Assembly: GCF_003943615.1 (NCBI RefSeq)
Contig: NZ_RJPZ01000005.1
Location: 15,229 to 56,278 of the forward strand
Origin: Streptococcus australis
Lineage (GTDB): Bacteria > Bacillota > Bacilli > Lactobacillales > Streptococcaceae
Direction of reading: 5' to 3'
DNA length: 41,050 bases
Shown: positions 33,513 through 41,050 of the stretch, one piece after another
How the letters are laid out: each line of letters opens with the position of its first letter
Position numbering within the stretch: position 1 is the stretch's first letter
The notes under the pieces: model-generated
What the model was told of the DNA's origin: nothing
Database searches by the model: none
The model's input: the letters and a program-made list of their open reading frames with translations, nothing else
Translations under genes and position numbers: made by a program

Positions 33513-35264
33513 CTACTTACCTTCTCTATAAATAACAAATCCATTTGGTTGAATGATCAATCGATCATCGGAAATGCTTCCAAGACTGATCAGATCTGCC
33601 TGTCCGCTTTCTAAGACAACGTCTTTCTTCGAGTGGTTAAAGTAGGCTTTGAGAATGTGACCTTCATGCTGCCATGCTACTGCCACCACATCTGGCTCTA
33701 CTTCTTCCAAGCTTATCTTGCCAAGCTGAATCATGCTCGCTACTTCTTTTCGTAGTCGGATCAAGTCCTTCATAAAGTTCAGCATATCATTATCCTTTGA
33801 CACGCGCTCCCATGGCATGACACGGCGGCAATCTGGATCTGGGCCACCGATAAGGGCTAGCTCCGTTCCATAATAGATACATGGCGTTCCGCGTTGCAAA
33901 TAGAGGAAAGCGAGAGCGGACTTGACGGACTGGAGATCACCTTTGGCCGTCGTCAGGATGCGCTCGGTATCATGCGAGTCCAAGAGGTTAAACATAACCT
34001 CAGAAATCTGCTGCCTGTAGTACATAGACTGGCTATTGATCTCTGAAATGAAGCGTTGGGTCTCCTTATGTCCTCGCAGGAAATAATCCTTGATACTTTC
34101 AGAGAGCGGGTAATTCATAACGGCATGGAACTCATCGCCATTGAGCCAAGGTTGGGACGAATGCCAGATTTCTCCGAGGATATAGAGGTCCGGTTTCTTG
34201 GCCAAGACTGCTTTACGGAAATCGCGCCAGAATTGATGGTCGATTTCATTCGCCACATCCAAACGCCAAGCATCGATATCAAACTCTTCAATCCAGTATG
34301 TCGCCACCTTCAAGAGATAGGCCTTCACCTCTGGATTAGCCGTATTGAGCTTGGGCATATAGCCCGCAAAGGCAAACGCATGGTAAGACAAGTCGCGACT
34401 ATTCCACAAATTATCAGTCTCTACCGGGAATTCCTTGATGTGGAACCAGTCCTTGTATATCGAACTCTCCCCGTGTTTGAGCACATCCTGCCATTGAGGT
34501 GAATCATAGCCAATATGGTTAAAGACGGCATCCAGCATGATCTTCATCCCACGCGCGTGGGCCTCTTTCACTAGCTGGCGGAAGGTCTCCTTATCACCAA
34601 AATGTCGATCAATTTCAAAATAATCAATGGTATCGTACTTGTGATTGCTCGGAGATTCAAAAATTGGGCAAAGGTAGAGCCCTGTGATCCCTAGCTCTTG
34701 CAAGTAATCTAGATGGTCAATAATCCCTTGTAAATCTCCACCAAAGAAATCCAATATTTGAGGAGCAATGGAGGCATCCCAAGGGCGAACGCCTTCTGGA
34801 GAAAGGGCTGGATTCCCATTGGCAAAGCGTTCTGGGAAGATTTGGTACCAAACCGTCTGCGCCGCCCAATCTGGAACAGCACAACCATCAATCTCATGGA
34901 TAAAAGGAAGCTTAAATCCGTTCATGACGAATTCAAAATTCTCCTTGTTGTAGGCTGTCACACCTCGATCTCCGTACAAGATCCTCTCCCCTTTTGTATC
35001 TTCTAATTCAAAGAGATACTGGATCCGGGCATAGCCAACAGATACCGACAACTGCCAATAATCAAACAAATCATCTGAGGTAACCTTGTCCATCTCCTCA
35101 CTCGCCTCATAGAGATCCTCTGTGAAAATAAAGGGATCCCCATAATGCAAGACGATCCGTTTGATATCCTCTTTCTTTGTCCGGATACGAATGTGGAGTT
35201 TCCCAACCTTATAAAGATAGGCGTACTCTGATTCAGGCCGGTGATAAATAGCTGTTAATTCCAT
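33513..35264 (-). CDS. Neopullulanase/cyclomaltodextrinase-type glycoside hydrolase (GH13)
   Basis: This 583-residue cytoplasmic enzyme (no signal peptide) hydrolyses short alpha-glucans such as maltodextrins or cyclodextrins. An N-terminal CBM34-like beta domain covers about 1-125 (IYHRPESEYAYLY). The catalytic barrel follows: WYQIFPERFANG near 140, DAVFNHIGYDSPQW near 246, nucleophile Asp in DAWRLDVANE near 330, acid Glu in LYILGEIWHSS near 359, and third Asp in LLDSHDTERI near 426. These are the GH13 conserved regions in order. AGGAG lies eight bases before ATG. A promoter and a perfect cre site lie upstream, so expression should fall when glucose is plentiful. It is monocistronic. Confidence 0.93.
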   Translation of the reverse strand: MELTAIYHRPESEYAYLYKVGKLHIRIRTKKEDIKRIVLHYGDPFIFTEDLYEASEEMDKVTSDDLFDYWQLSVSVGYARIQYLFELEDTKGERILYGDRGVTAYNKENFEFVMNGFKLPFIHEIDGCAVPDWAAQTVWYQIFPERFANGNPALSPEGVRPWDASIAPQILDFFGGDLQGIIDHLDYLQELGITGLYLCPIFESPSNHKYDTIDYFEIDRHFGDKETFRQLVKEAHARGMKIMLDAVFNHIGYDSPQWQDVLKHGESSIYKDWFHIKEFPVETDNLWNSRDLSYHAFAFAGYMPKLNTANPEVKAYLLKVATYWIEEFDIDAWRLDVANEIDHQFWRDFRKAVLAKKPDLYILGEIWHSSQPWLNGDEFHAVMNYPLSESIKDYFLRGHKETQRFISEINSQSMYYRQQISEVMFNLLDSHDTERILTTAKGDLQSVKSALAFLYLQRGTPCIYYGTELALIGGPDPDCRRVMPWERVSKDNDMLNFMKDLIRLRKEVASMIQLGKISLEEVEPDVVAVAWQHEGHILKAYFNHSKKDVVLESGQADLISLGSISDDRLIIQPNGFVIYREGK

Positions 35265-35310
35265 CTGTCTTATCTCCTACGTCACTCTCTTTTTAATCAT
35301 TCATCAGTTT

Positions 35311-35325
35311 ATGCAAACGATTACA
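35311..35325 (+). promoter_or_regulatory. cre site of the GH13 gene
   Basis: ATGCAAACGATTACA matches WTGNAANCGNWNNCW at every position. It lies just downstream of the predicted transcription start, where bound CcpA would block the polymerase. Confidence 0.85.
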
Positions 35326-35339
35326 CAAAATCATTCACT

Positions 35340-35368
35340 AGTATACAACTTTGAAAAAATGTTTGCAA
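35340..35368 (-). promoter_or_regulatory. Promoter of the GH13 gene
   Basis: On the minus strand TTGCAA (35363-35368) and TATACT (35340-35345) are 17 bp apart. Confidence 0.75.
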
Positions 35369-35694
35369 GTCAAATTCTGATAGAACAAATTAAAAGACAA
35401 TCGCAAGTGACTTCAACAAAACCAGATACGATTGCCTCTATACATCGTCTCATTAGAAAAATGTAGTACCTCATAACGCATAACAAACTTTACAATTATA
35501 CTTCTACCCAAAATCGGTAAAATTGTTTATGCCATATAATTGTAACACCTTATCAAAAATTACTAGGTAAGGTGTTGGTTTTGTGTACATTTTTATAATG
35601 AAGGTTAGCTCAAAAAAGGACAATTTCCTTCGTTTGACATATGGAACTCAAACTATTTTTTATCCAATGCCTTGATCTGATTACTAAATAATAG
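35369..35694. other. Intergenic stretch between GH13 and the GbpC-like gene
   Basis: No supported gene. A perfect hairpin AACACCTTA/TAAGGTGTT (35544-35576) followed by GGTTTTG looks like an orphan rightward terminator. Confidence 0.5.
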
Positions 35695-35734
35695 AAAAGG
35701 ACTTAGTCCAGCACAATACAGGACTAAATCCTTT
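35695..35734 (-). terminator. Terminator after the GbpC-like gene
   Basis: AAAGGA-C-TTAGTCC pairs with GGACTAA-A-TCCTTT with one mismatch. On the minus strand it is followed by TTCTATT. Confidence 0.65.
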
Positions 35735-35774
35735 GGATAAATTATTTATCTAACTTTTTAGGGTAGTAACTAAA

Positions 35775-38348
35775 CTAGTCTTCTTTTTTCTTTCTTGATA
35801 AAGCATAACCCGCAGTAGCTAAACCAATAAGGGCTGAGTAAGTCATAAATGATTGACTAGCTGAACCAGTATTTGGTAGTACTGATTCTGACTCTTTTTG
35901 CTTAGACTCTTGTTTTGGTTCTGGTTTTGGATTGGATTTTGGCTCTGGTTTAGGCTCTGGTTTTGGTTCTGGCTTAGGCTGTGGTTTTTCATCTTTCTTG
36001 ATAACCACAACATTCTTATGCCATTCAACAACTGGTTTTTCTGTTTCTTTCTTAACTGGATCCTTAAGTAACTCAGGTGCTTCTGGTTTAACTGGTTCGC
36101 TTGGTAAGACAGGTACAGTTTTATATTCTGGTTCTGTTGGTGGAACTGGTTTTTCTTTAACAGTTGGCACTTCTGTCAATTCTGGTTTTTCAGGTTTAAC
36201 TGGAGGTGTTGGTTCAGTTGGTTTAACTGGCTCTTCACCTGGATCTTGAGGAAAGGCAACATTTGAATTGATAGAGAACCAATAGAGAGTTGCTTCATCT
36301 GTTGCATTAGCACCTTTTGCTGTAAATTCAAGATGACCATCTTTCAAAATAACAGCACCACCACCGTAGTAAAGGTAAGGGCTCTTAGGATCATCCCAAC
36401 CCTTAGTTTGACTTGAAGAGTCTGCATTAAATGTAGCACCTTGATCCATGTATTGATTTTGTTCTTTAGAGGATACTTCTTTGGTAGTAGAATCTTGATC
36501 AACACTTGAATTTGGAAGTTTGATAAACTCTTTGTCACCAATGTTTACTGACTCAACGTGAGGAGTATTTTGATGTTTCATTATTGGTGTGTATCTCAAA
36601 ACACCTGATATTGCGTCTACAGTGTAAGTACCGATAACGTCTGATTTATCACCAAATGTGTAATCTTCAGTACCAACTGAGTGACCATTTCCGCCACCAG
36701 ATGCATTCACTGTTGTAGCATCAACTACTGTTTCTTCAGTTACTTTAAAGGCATCATCAACCCATGTTGCTTTTTGAGCTACAATTTTCAAAGGATTGTC
36801 AGCATTGATATCAACTTCTGCACTACCGAAGTCAGCTTTTCCGCTTTTCACAACGACGTCCGCACCATCAAGTTTTGGCTCACTTCCATCTGAATACGGA
36901 TCCCAAGTTCCACGAACTGTATTGCCTTCGCTATCTTTAGCTTCAACAACTAAAGTACGAGGTTTGTCGTTTTCAACATAAGATGCACCATTCCAATGGT
37001 TAAGTGAGTTCAGGGCAAGGATTGCATTGTATTGTGACAAATCAATCAATTGATCATTTTCATCATAAAATTCAATGTCAACACCGACAGTAATTGGATT
37101 TTCAGTATCAGTTGAGCTACCAATTGTCATTGTAACTGCTGGATCGTTATAAATTTGAACGATTCCTTTTCCATCTGATGATGGAAGGCTCTTCACTTCA
37201 TATTTATAAACAACTTTTGCAATACGTTTTTCTTCGCTACCTTTTACAATTTTAGCTTGAGTAAGTCCTGTGTATGTCACATCAAATTTATCTCCGACTT
37301 TTACAAGACCCCACTCGATTTCATTGTTGGCATATGGGTTTGTAGTTGTCAAATCAGAATCTTGAAGATTCTTTGTTTCATACATTTTTGTAGCTTTCCC
37401 ATCACCGTACATACGAGATTGACCTTCTTTGGTCAAGTAAGTTGTTAATCCAGTTGTTTGGTGTGTGATTTTAGTTGTTTCGCCATCAGCAAGTTCTTCA
37501 GAGAGGAATGTCAAATCTTGTTTGTATTTCTCAGGATTTCCACCACGCTCTGCGACCATCTTATTGAAGGCATCTTTAGCATCATTGTATTGTGTTTTTT
37601 TCTTGTTGTAAATTTCAAGTTCAATCAAGTAAGCAGCTTGTGCTTCATCATAAGCAGCTTTTTTAGTCTTGTATTCAGCTAATTTAGATTCATATTCTGC
37701 TTGAGCTAGTTTATTACCTTCAGTAGCTTCTTTATTTGCTTTTACAGATGCATCGTATACTGCTAAAGCAGTGTTATATTCTTCAAGCGCTTTTTCATAA
37801 GCAACACGTGCTTCTTCATTACTTTTTTCTACTGCTGTTTTTTCATCTGTTTTTTCTGTCAATTCGTTTTTATAAGCAGTAAGTTTTTCGTTGTAAGCTG
37901 TAAGCTCTTTATCGTAGTTTGCTTGTGCAGTAGCATTTTTAGCATCAACTTCAGCTTTTTCTTTTTCGTAAGCTTCTTGATTTGCTGCAACTTCAGCTTT
38001 GTAATCAGCTACAGTTTTATTAATATCAGTAACTTGTTTTTCGTAATCTTTAGCAGCAGCTTCCTCAGAATCTTGCTTTTTAGTCTCCGTTTCATTGACT
38101 TCAAGACCTTCATTTGTTGCTGCAGTTTTAGCTTCTTCCAACTTCTCTGGAACAGGAACTTCTTTTGTTTCTTCACCAGCTACCGCTTTAGTTGAAGTAA
38201 CAGATGTAGCAACTGATGAATTTTCATCGGCAGATACAGTGGCAATACCCGAAACTGTAATCATTGTTGCGACCGCAACAGAACCAAAAGCAACTGAGGT
38301 TTTTCTCAAGGCATACTTAATCGTTTTATTATTCTTTAACGATGACAT
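35775..38348 (-). CDS. LPXTG surface protein with GbpC/Spa-like domain
   Basis: This 857-residue wall protein has a YSIRK-like signal (KYALRKTSVAFGSVAVATMI). An Ala/Lys/Glu-rich coiled region at about 85-265 has repeats such as AAAKDYEKQVTDINKTVADY, like the A repeats of antigen I/II. A GbpC/Spa-type globular domain follows from about 275 to 680 (TFLSEELADGETTKITHQTT; ALNSLNHWNGASYVEN), then Pro-rich and PEPK repeats (about 690-815), LPNTG near 822, a hydrophobic segment and SRKKKED. It lacks the C-terminal C2-C3 domains of full antigen I/II, so it is GbpC-like. GbpC-type domains bind glucan or salivary glycoprotein; the ligand here is unknown. AAAGGAG precedes the ATG. Confidence 0.88.
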   Translation of the reverse strand: MSSLKNNKTIKYALRKTSVAFGSVAVATMITVSGIATVSADENSSVATSVTSTKAVAGEETKEVPVPEKLEEAKTAATNEGLEVNETETKKQDSEEAAAKDYEKQVTDINKTVADYKAEVAANQEAYEKEKAEVDAKNATAQANYDKELTAYNEKLTAYKNELTEKTDEKTAVEKSNEEARVAYEKALEEYNTALAVYDASVKANKEATEGNKLAQAEYESKLAEYKTKKAAYDEAQAAYLIELEIYNKKKTQYNDAKDAFNKMVAERGGNPEKYKQDLTFLSEELADGETTKITHQTTGLTTYLTKEGQSRMYGDGKATKMYETKNLQDSDLTTTNPYANNEIEWGLVKVGDKFDVTYTGLTQAKIVKGSEEKRIAKVVYKYEVKSLPSSDGKGIVQIYNDPAVTMTIGSSTDTENPITVGVDIEFYDENDQLIDLSQYNAILALNSLNHWNGASYVENDKPRTLVVEAKDSEGNTVRGTWDPYSDGSEPKLDGADVVVKSGKADFGSAEVDINADNPLKIVAQKATWVDDAFKVTEETVVDATTVNASGGGNGHSVGTEDYTFGDKSDVIGTYTVDAISGVLRYTPIMKHQNTPHVESVNIGDKEFIKLPNSSVDQDSTTKEVSSKEQNQYMDQGATFNADSSSQTKGWDDPKSPYLYYGGGAVILKDGHLEFTAKGANATDEATLYWFSINSNVAFPQDPGEEPVKPTEPTPPVKPEKPELTEVPTVKEKPVPPTEPEYKTVPVLPSEPVKPEAPELLKDPVKKETEKPVVEWHKNVVVIKKDEKPQPKPEPKPEPKPEPKSNPKPEPKQESKQKESESVLPNTGSASQSFMTYSALIGLATAGYALSRKKKED

Positions 38349-38421
38349 AACAAGCTCCTTTTAAAATTTTTTAATTATTCTTCTCAAGCAAAAAGAATTT
38401 TTGTTCTTCGAAGTCAGAATG

Positions 38422-38450
38422 ATAGTATCAAAATAAAAATGTAATGTCAA
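38422..38450 (-). promoter_or_regulatory. Promoter of the GbpC-like gene
   Basis: On the minus strand TTGACA (38445-38450) and TACTAT (38422-38427) are 17 bp apart, almost the same as the promoter of the other adhesin. The leader is about 70 bases. No palindrome is seen here. Confidence 0.85.
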
Positions 38451-38559
38451 GGATTTTCTGTATATTTTCATTATCCTTTCAATTTATTTTCATGTTTTAC
38501 AAGATACTTTTTTTAACATTTTCTTATGAAGTATTTTATTGTTTCAATTAATTATTCAA

Positions 38560-38589
38560 AATAAAAACTGCAAATTACTCGTTGCAGTT
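38560..38589 (-). terminator. Terminator of the hydrolase-glycohydrolase-ClbS operon
   Basis: On the minus strand AACTGCAA pairs perfectly with TTGCAGTT and is followed by TTATTTT. It lies 84 bp after the ClbS-like stop codon; the rest of 38451-38672 is AT-rich with no gene. Confidence 0.75.
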
Positions 38590-38672
38590 ACACACAGATT
38601 TACTTCTATTGCTTTTAGAAATTTATAAATTCATTTTACTCGTAAAAAGTGGTTAGCTCGATAAATTGAGAT

Positions 38673-39191
38673 TTATAGTACTATCTTCTTCCATTTTCTG
38701 ATTTTTGTTCTGAAAGTTTTAAAAGGAGCTACAGTATTCACATGAATAAACTTATAAACTTCCCACACTGCTGTTTTAGTCGCATCATCAGCCCATTTTC
38801 TCATATGTGGTTTAAATAATTCTTCATCACTTAATGAATCAATCATTACATATATAGAATTAATATTTTCATTTAATTTAGATTTCAACTCTTGCAATGA
38901 TAAATAAGCATAAGTATCTATGAACCATTGATATAATTCACCAAGTTGATTCCATTTGAATTTATCCGATGGTGTCTTTACTTGAAGCCCAGTTCTTTCA
39001 TCTTCTTCCCATTTAAGAACTAAAGTTGTCCATCCCACCTGATAGGCAAGATTTTCTGCCGGAGTTCTGTCAACTTCATCAATTCTTTTATCTTTTAAGC
39101 TTTCTGGAATATTATCAAATTCTACAATATACTTCTCAAATGTTTTATTTATTTCAGTTTTGAGTTCTTCTTTATTTTCGTATAGTCCCAA
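38673..39191 (-). CDS. ClbS/DfsB family four-helix-bundle protein
   Basis: This protein of about 172 residues matches the DUF1706 (ClbS/DfsB) family: YENKEELKTEINKTFEKYI at the start, RTPAENLAYQVGWTTLVLKWE near 45, LGELYQWFIDTYAYLS, and the end WEVYKFIHVNTVAPFKTFRT. ClbS protects colibactin producers from their own toxin and DfsB is a DinB-like relative; the role here is unknown. The frame opens at 39239, but a TTG at 39191 preceded by GGGGGTGA gives MGLYENKEEL, matching the normal start. It is the last gene of the operon, 85 bases after the ADP-ribosylglycohydrolase. Confidence 0.82.
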   Translation of the reverse strand: MGLYENKEELKTEINKTFEKYIVEFDNIPESLKDKRIDEVDRTPAENLAYQVGWTTLVLKWEEDERTGLQVKTPSDKFKWNQLGELYQWFIDTYAYLSLQELKSKLNENINSIYVMIDSLSDEELFKPHMRKWADDATKTAVWEVYKFIHVNTVAPFKTFRTKIRKWKKIVL

Positions 39192-39276
39192 AAAATCACC
39201 CCCATCCTTCAAAGCTACAACGTTAACATCAATCAGCATGTCCCGTTAACGTATGGTCACATGCCTATATATACGA

Positions 39277-40131
39277 TTATTTTATTACAACGAACTTTTC
39301 CCATCGTCTAACCACATCTTTTAAAGGCTCATCTAAATAGGTATAAACCTTTTCTGTGACCCACTCAGGAATTCCATAAGCTGCTTCGGCGATACTTCCT
39401 GTGATTGCAGCAAGAGTGTCACTGTCCCCACCAAGAGAAATCGCATTTCGAATAGCATCTTCAAAATCCCTACTCTCAAGAAATGCAATGATAGCCTGAG
39501 GTACTGTATCCTGACAGGTTTCATTGAAACGATAGCTAGGCCGAATTTCATCTAGAGATTGAGAAAGATTATACCCATACTCCTGCTCTATACGCTCCTT
39601 GATACGTCTCTTACATTCTACAGGGTTATCATTGATAGGTTGCTGGTAATCCCCATAGTATCCTCCAAAGTAATACCGACACATAAAGATCGCATCAGAC
39701 GTCGCCATAGCTCCCTTAATCCCTTCGGGATGATTATGAGTCACCTCTGCAGAAAGACGGGCAAAAGCTCTGCTAGATGGCCAGCAACCTGTTCGTGCAC
39801 AAAAGCCACAATCCATGATCCAAGCACAGGGAGAAACACGCATGGCAGAGCCATTTCCAAAGCTATTATAAGGGATGCGATCATTGCTATGAATCCATAC
39901 ATCAAACCTAGCACCATAACCAGCATCAGGATACATCCTACCATACTTCTTCATGGCATCAATAAAGTCATCCTTCTGACCACCATTCATAATGGCTTCA
40001 GCAACAGCGCAGGTCATAACCGTATCATCTGTGAAAAAGCAATCCTCACGAAATAATGGAAAGTCTTTCGTTTTAATGTTGTTCCATTCATAAACAGAAC
40101 CTACAATATCTCCAACTATTGCTCCTAGCAT
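39277..40131 (-). CDS. ADP-ribosylglycohydrolase family protein
   Basis: This 284-residue protein has the DraG/ARH signature. The N-terminus is MLGAIVGDIVGSVYEW; the first metal site FTDDTVMTCA lies near residue 33, FGNGSAMRVSP near 90 and the second metal site SLGGDSDTLAAITG near 238. Such enzymes use two Mg or Mn ions to remove ADP-ribose from proteins, nucleic acids or small molecules. The Cys-rich stretch CAWIMDCGFCARTGC near 101 is unusual, and its meaning is not clear. AGGAGG lies six bases before ATG. It follows the broken hydrolase by 14 bases, so it is in the same operon. Confidence 0.9.
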   Translation of the reverse strand: MLGAIVGDIVGSVYEWNNIKTKDFPLFREDCFFTDDTVMTCAVAEAIMNGGQKDDFIDAMKKYGRMYPDAGYGARFDVWIHSNDRIPYNSFGNGSAMRVSPCAWIMDCGFCARTGCWPSSRAFARLSAEVTHNHPEGIKGAMATSDAIFMCRYYFGGYYGDYQQPINDNPVECKRRIKERIEQEYGYNLSQSLDEIRPSYRFNETCQDTVPQAIIAFLESRDFEDAIRNAISLGGDSDTLAAITGSIAEAAYGIPEWVTEKVYTYLDEPLKDVVRRWEKFVVIK

Positions 40132-40145
40132 AAGATTCCTCCTTA

Positions 40146-40948
40146 TTAGATATCAGATTCAATACACATTTCCAATGAATCGCTCTTTAAAAATGGCTCA
40201 ACCAAATCAATCCACTCTTGAGGAAGGTAAGCTGATAAATAGCCGTGATTATAACCTTTTGCTTCATACAAAATCGTATTTGGATGTAGTTGTTTAAATA
40301 ATTTCGCCGATGCTTTAACACAGTTCAATTCTTTTTCACCATAAATATACAGAACCTGCGCCTTGCTAGCAGAAATCGTATCCTTCAGCTTGTAACGCCC
40401 ATATAGGTTTTGTAAATAGTTACTAATGTTTTGATAGGCGTCCTTGGCAGATCCTCCAAATAATAAGCTTTTAATTCCTCTGGATAAGCGAGTTTAGGAT
40501 AGATTTTGTCCATGATGCTTAACTGGAGTTTACAAGAAAATTTACTAAACATCATTTTGCCAAAAATAGAGACTAGAAAAATGCTGATTTTAGCTAACCC
40601 TGGTTGAGGAATACAGAGGCTTCCGTCTATGATGGCTTTCTCTGCTATATCGCTGTCTATTGACAAAAGCTCCATAGCAATTTGACCACCAAGTGAAACG
40701 CCACCAATCGCAAATAGCTTCCCACCACAGTTTGCTTTGATATAGTTTAGGATTTCCAAGGCAGAATCTTCAGTAGAAACATAATCGAGTTGATATTCCT
40801 CACCGTGACCATTCAAAGTAGGTAAAATAACACGATAATTTTCCGACAAGATTTGTGCTTGACGAAGATAGTTCCACCAAGAGCTACCGCCGCCATGTAT
40901 CAGTAGGATAGGAGGTAAATTCTCATCCCCAAATTCATGGAATTTCAT
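40146..40948 (-). pseudogene. Alpha/beta hydrolase, frameshifted
   Basis: The gene starts at ATG 40948 with AAGGAG and encodes an alpha/beta hydrolase: oxyanion region LLIHGGGSSWWNY, nucleophile Ser in GGVSLGGQIAME near 92, and late His in EAKGYNHGYLS. After KTYMG the frame meets TGA at 40385. The sequence resumes one base out of frame as RYKLKDTISASKAQVLYIYG ... and runs to the natural stop at 40146. A one-base loss near 40395-40400 explains this. The His is in the second piece, so the first piece alone lacks the full triad. It is the first gene of an operon with the ADP-ribosylglycohydrolase and the ClbS-like gene. Sequencing error is possible. Confidence 0.85.
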
Positions 40949-40992
40949 ATTTCAACTCCTTCCTGTAGGACTTTCACTAGCTAATTTTCCTC

Positions 40993-41045
40993 GTTCAATG
41001 AGTTTGAACAAGCAGTAATACCGCCTCAATATGTGGTGGTATTTT
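40993..41045. promoter_or_regulatory. Inverted repeat and hairpin upstream of the hydrolase operon
   Basis: GTTCAA-TGAGT-TTGAAC (40993-41009) is a small inverted repeat in the likely promoter region. Further right, AATACCGCC pairs with GGTGGTATT and is followed by TTTTTC, like a rightward terminator, though no plus-strand gene precedes it in the window. Confidence 0.4.
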
Positions 41046-41050
41046 TCTTT

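Noticed and set aside
34056..34502. Plus-strand 148-residue frame inside the GH13 gene
   Set aside because: It is antisense to conserved catalytic motifs of a clear GH13 enzyme and has no ribosome site.
35358..35466. Plus-strand 35-codon frame starting ATGTTTGCAAGT
   Set aside because: It has no ribosome site, overlaps the GH13 promoter on the other strand and shows no recognisable feature.
39559..40056. Plus-strand 165-residue frame inside the ADP-ribosylglycohydrolase gene
   Set aside because: It is antisense to a gene with both metal-site motifs intact; the composition is atypical and there is no ribosome site.

Overview
The window reads as chromosome of an oral Streptococcus of the sanguinis/mitis/parasanguinis type. 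The basis is low-GC Firmicute coding style with strong AGGAGG-like ribosome sites, a glpK-glpO-glpF operon beside an Mga-like regulator, a streptococcal aspC/asnS pair, LPXTG wall proteins (one with a YSIRK-like signal, one built from FctA-type pilin domains), and many short hairpin-rich intergenic repeats. I did no database search; family names come from motifs I can read. I saw no rRNA, tRNA, CRISPR array, intact insertion sequence or phage gene.

Layout. 1-6.6 kb: an MFS permease, a heterodimeric ABC multidrug exporter (PatA/PatB or SatA/SatB type) with a possible attenuator in front of it, and a second MFS permease. 6.7-9.8 kb: asnS and an aspartate-type aminotransferase, separated by an intergenic repeat. 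10-16.9 kb: a MarR regulator, yaaA, a DUF1836 regulator-hlyIII pair, a MocR-type regulator lacking its PLP lysine, a lipoprotein, a MmcQ/YjbR protein and cutC. 17-24 kb: a YpmS-like protein, a remnant of an acetoin/diacetyl reductase, a 35-residue membrane protein, and glycerol catabolism (glpF, glpO, glpK) with a cre site and an Mga-like regulator. 24-28 kb: a broken CPBP protease gene, a CbrC-like protein, two small membrane proteins, a DUF4300-type lipoprotein and a truncated gene. 28-38.4 kb: two large LPXTG surface proteins flanking a broken Nudix gene, an RDD protein and a cre-controlled GH13 enzyme. 38.6-41 kb: an operon of a frameshifted alpha/beta hydrolase, an ADP-ribosylglycohydrolase and a ClbS/DfsB-like protein.

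How it works together. GlpF admits glycerol, GlpK phosphorylates it and GlpO oxidises glycerol-3-phosphate with O2, producing H2O2; YaaA (peroxide stress family) is in the same window. The cre sites before glpK and the GH13 gene point to CcpA carbon repression. The two wall proteins have near-identical promoter hexamers (TTGACA or TTGACT, 17 bp, TACTAT); the larger one also has a 27-bp perfect palindrome at its predicted transcription start.

Two intergenic repeat families stand out. Family 1 (about 180 bp, four full copies and one partial) has a terminator hairpin facing outward at each end. Family 2 (two copies, hairpin-rich, with inverted ends) has a 28-bp hairpin whose two copies differ by compensating base pairs. 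Several genes are broken: CPBP (two frameshifts), Nudix (stop codon in the Nudix box), alpha/beta hydrolase (frameshift), acetoin reductase and an unidentified gene (both truncated). The single-base lesions could be real decay or sequencing error.
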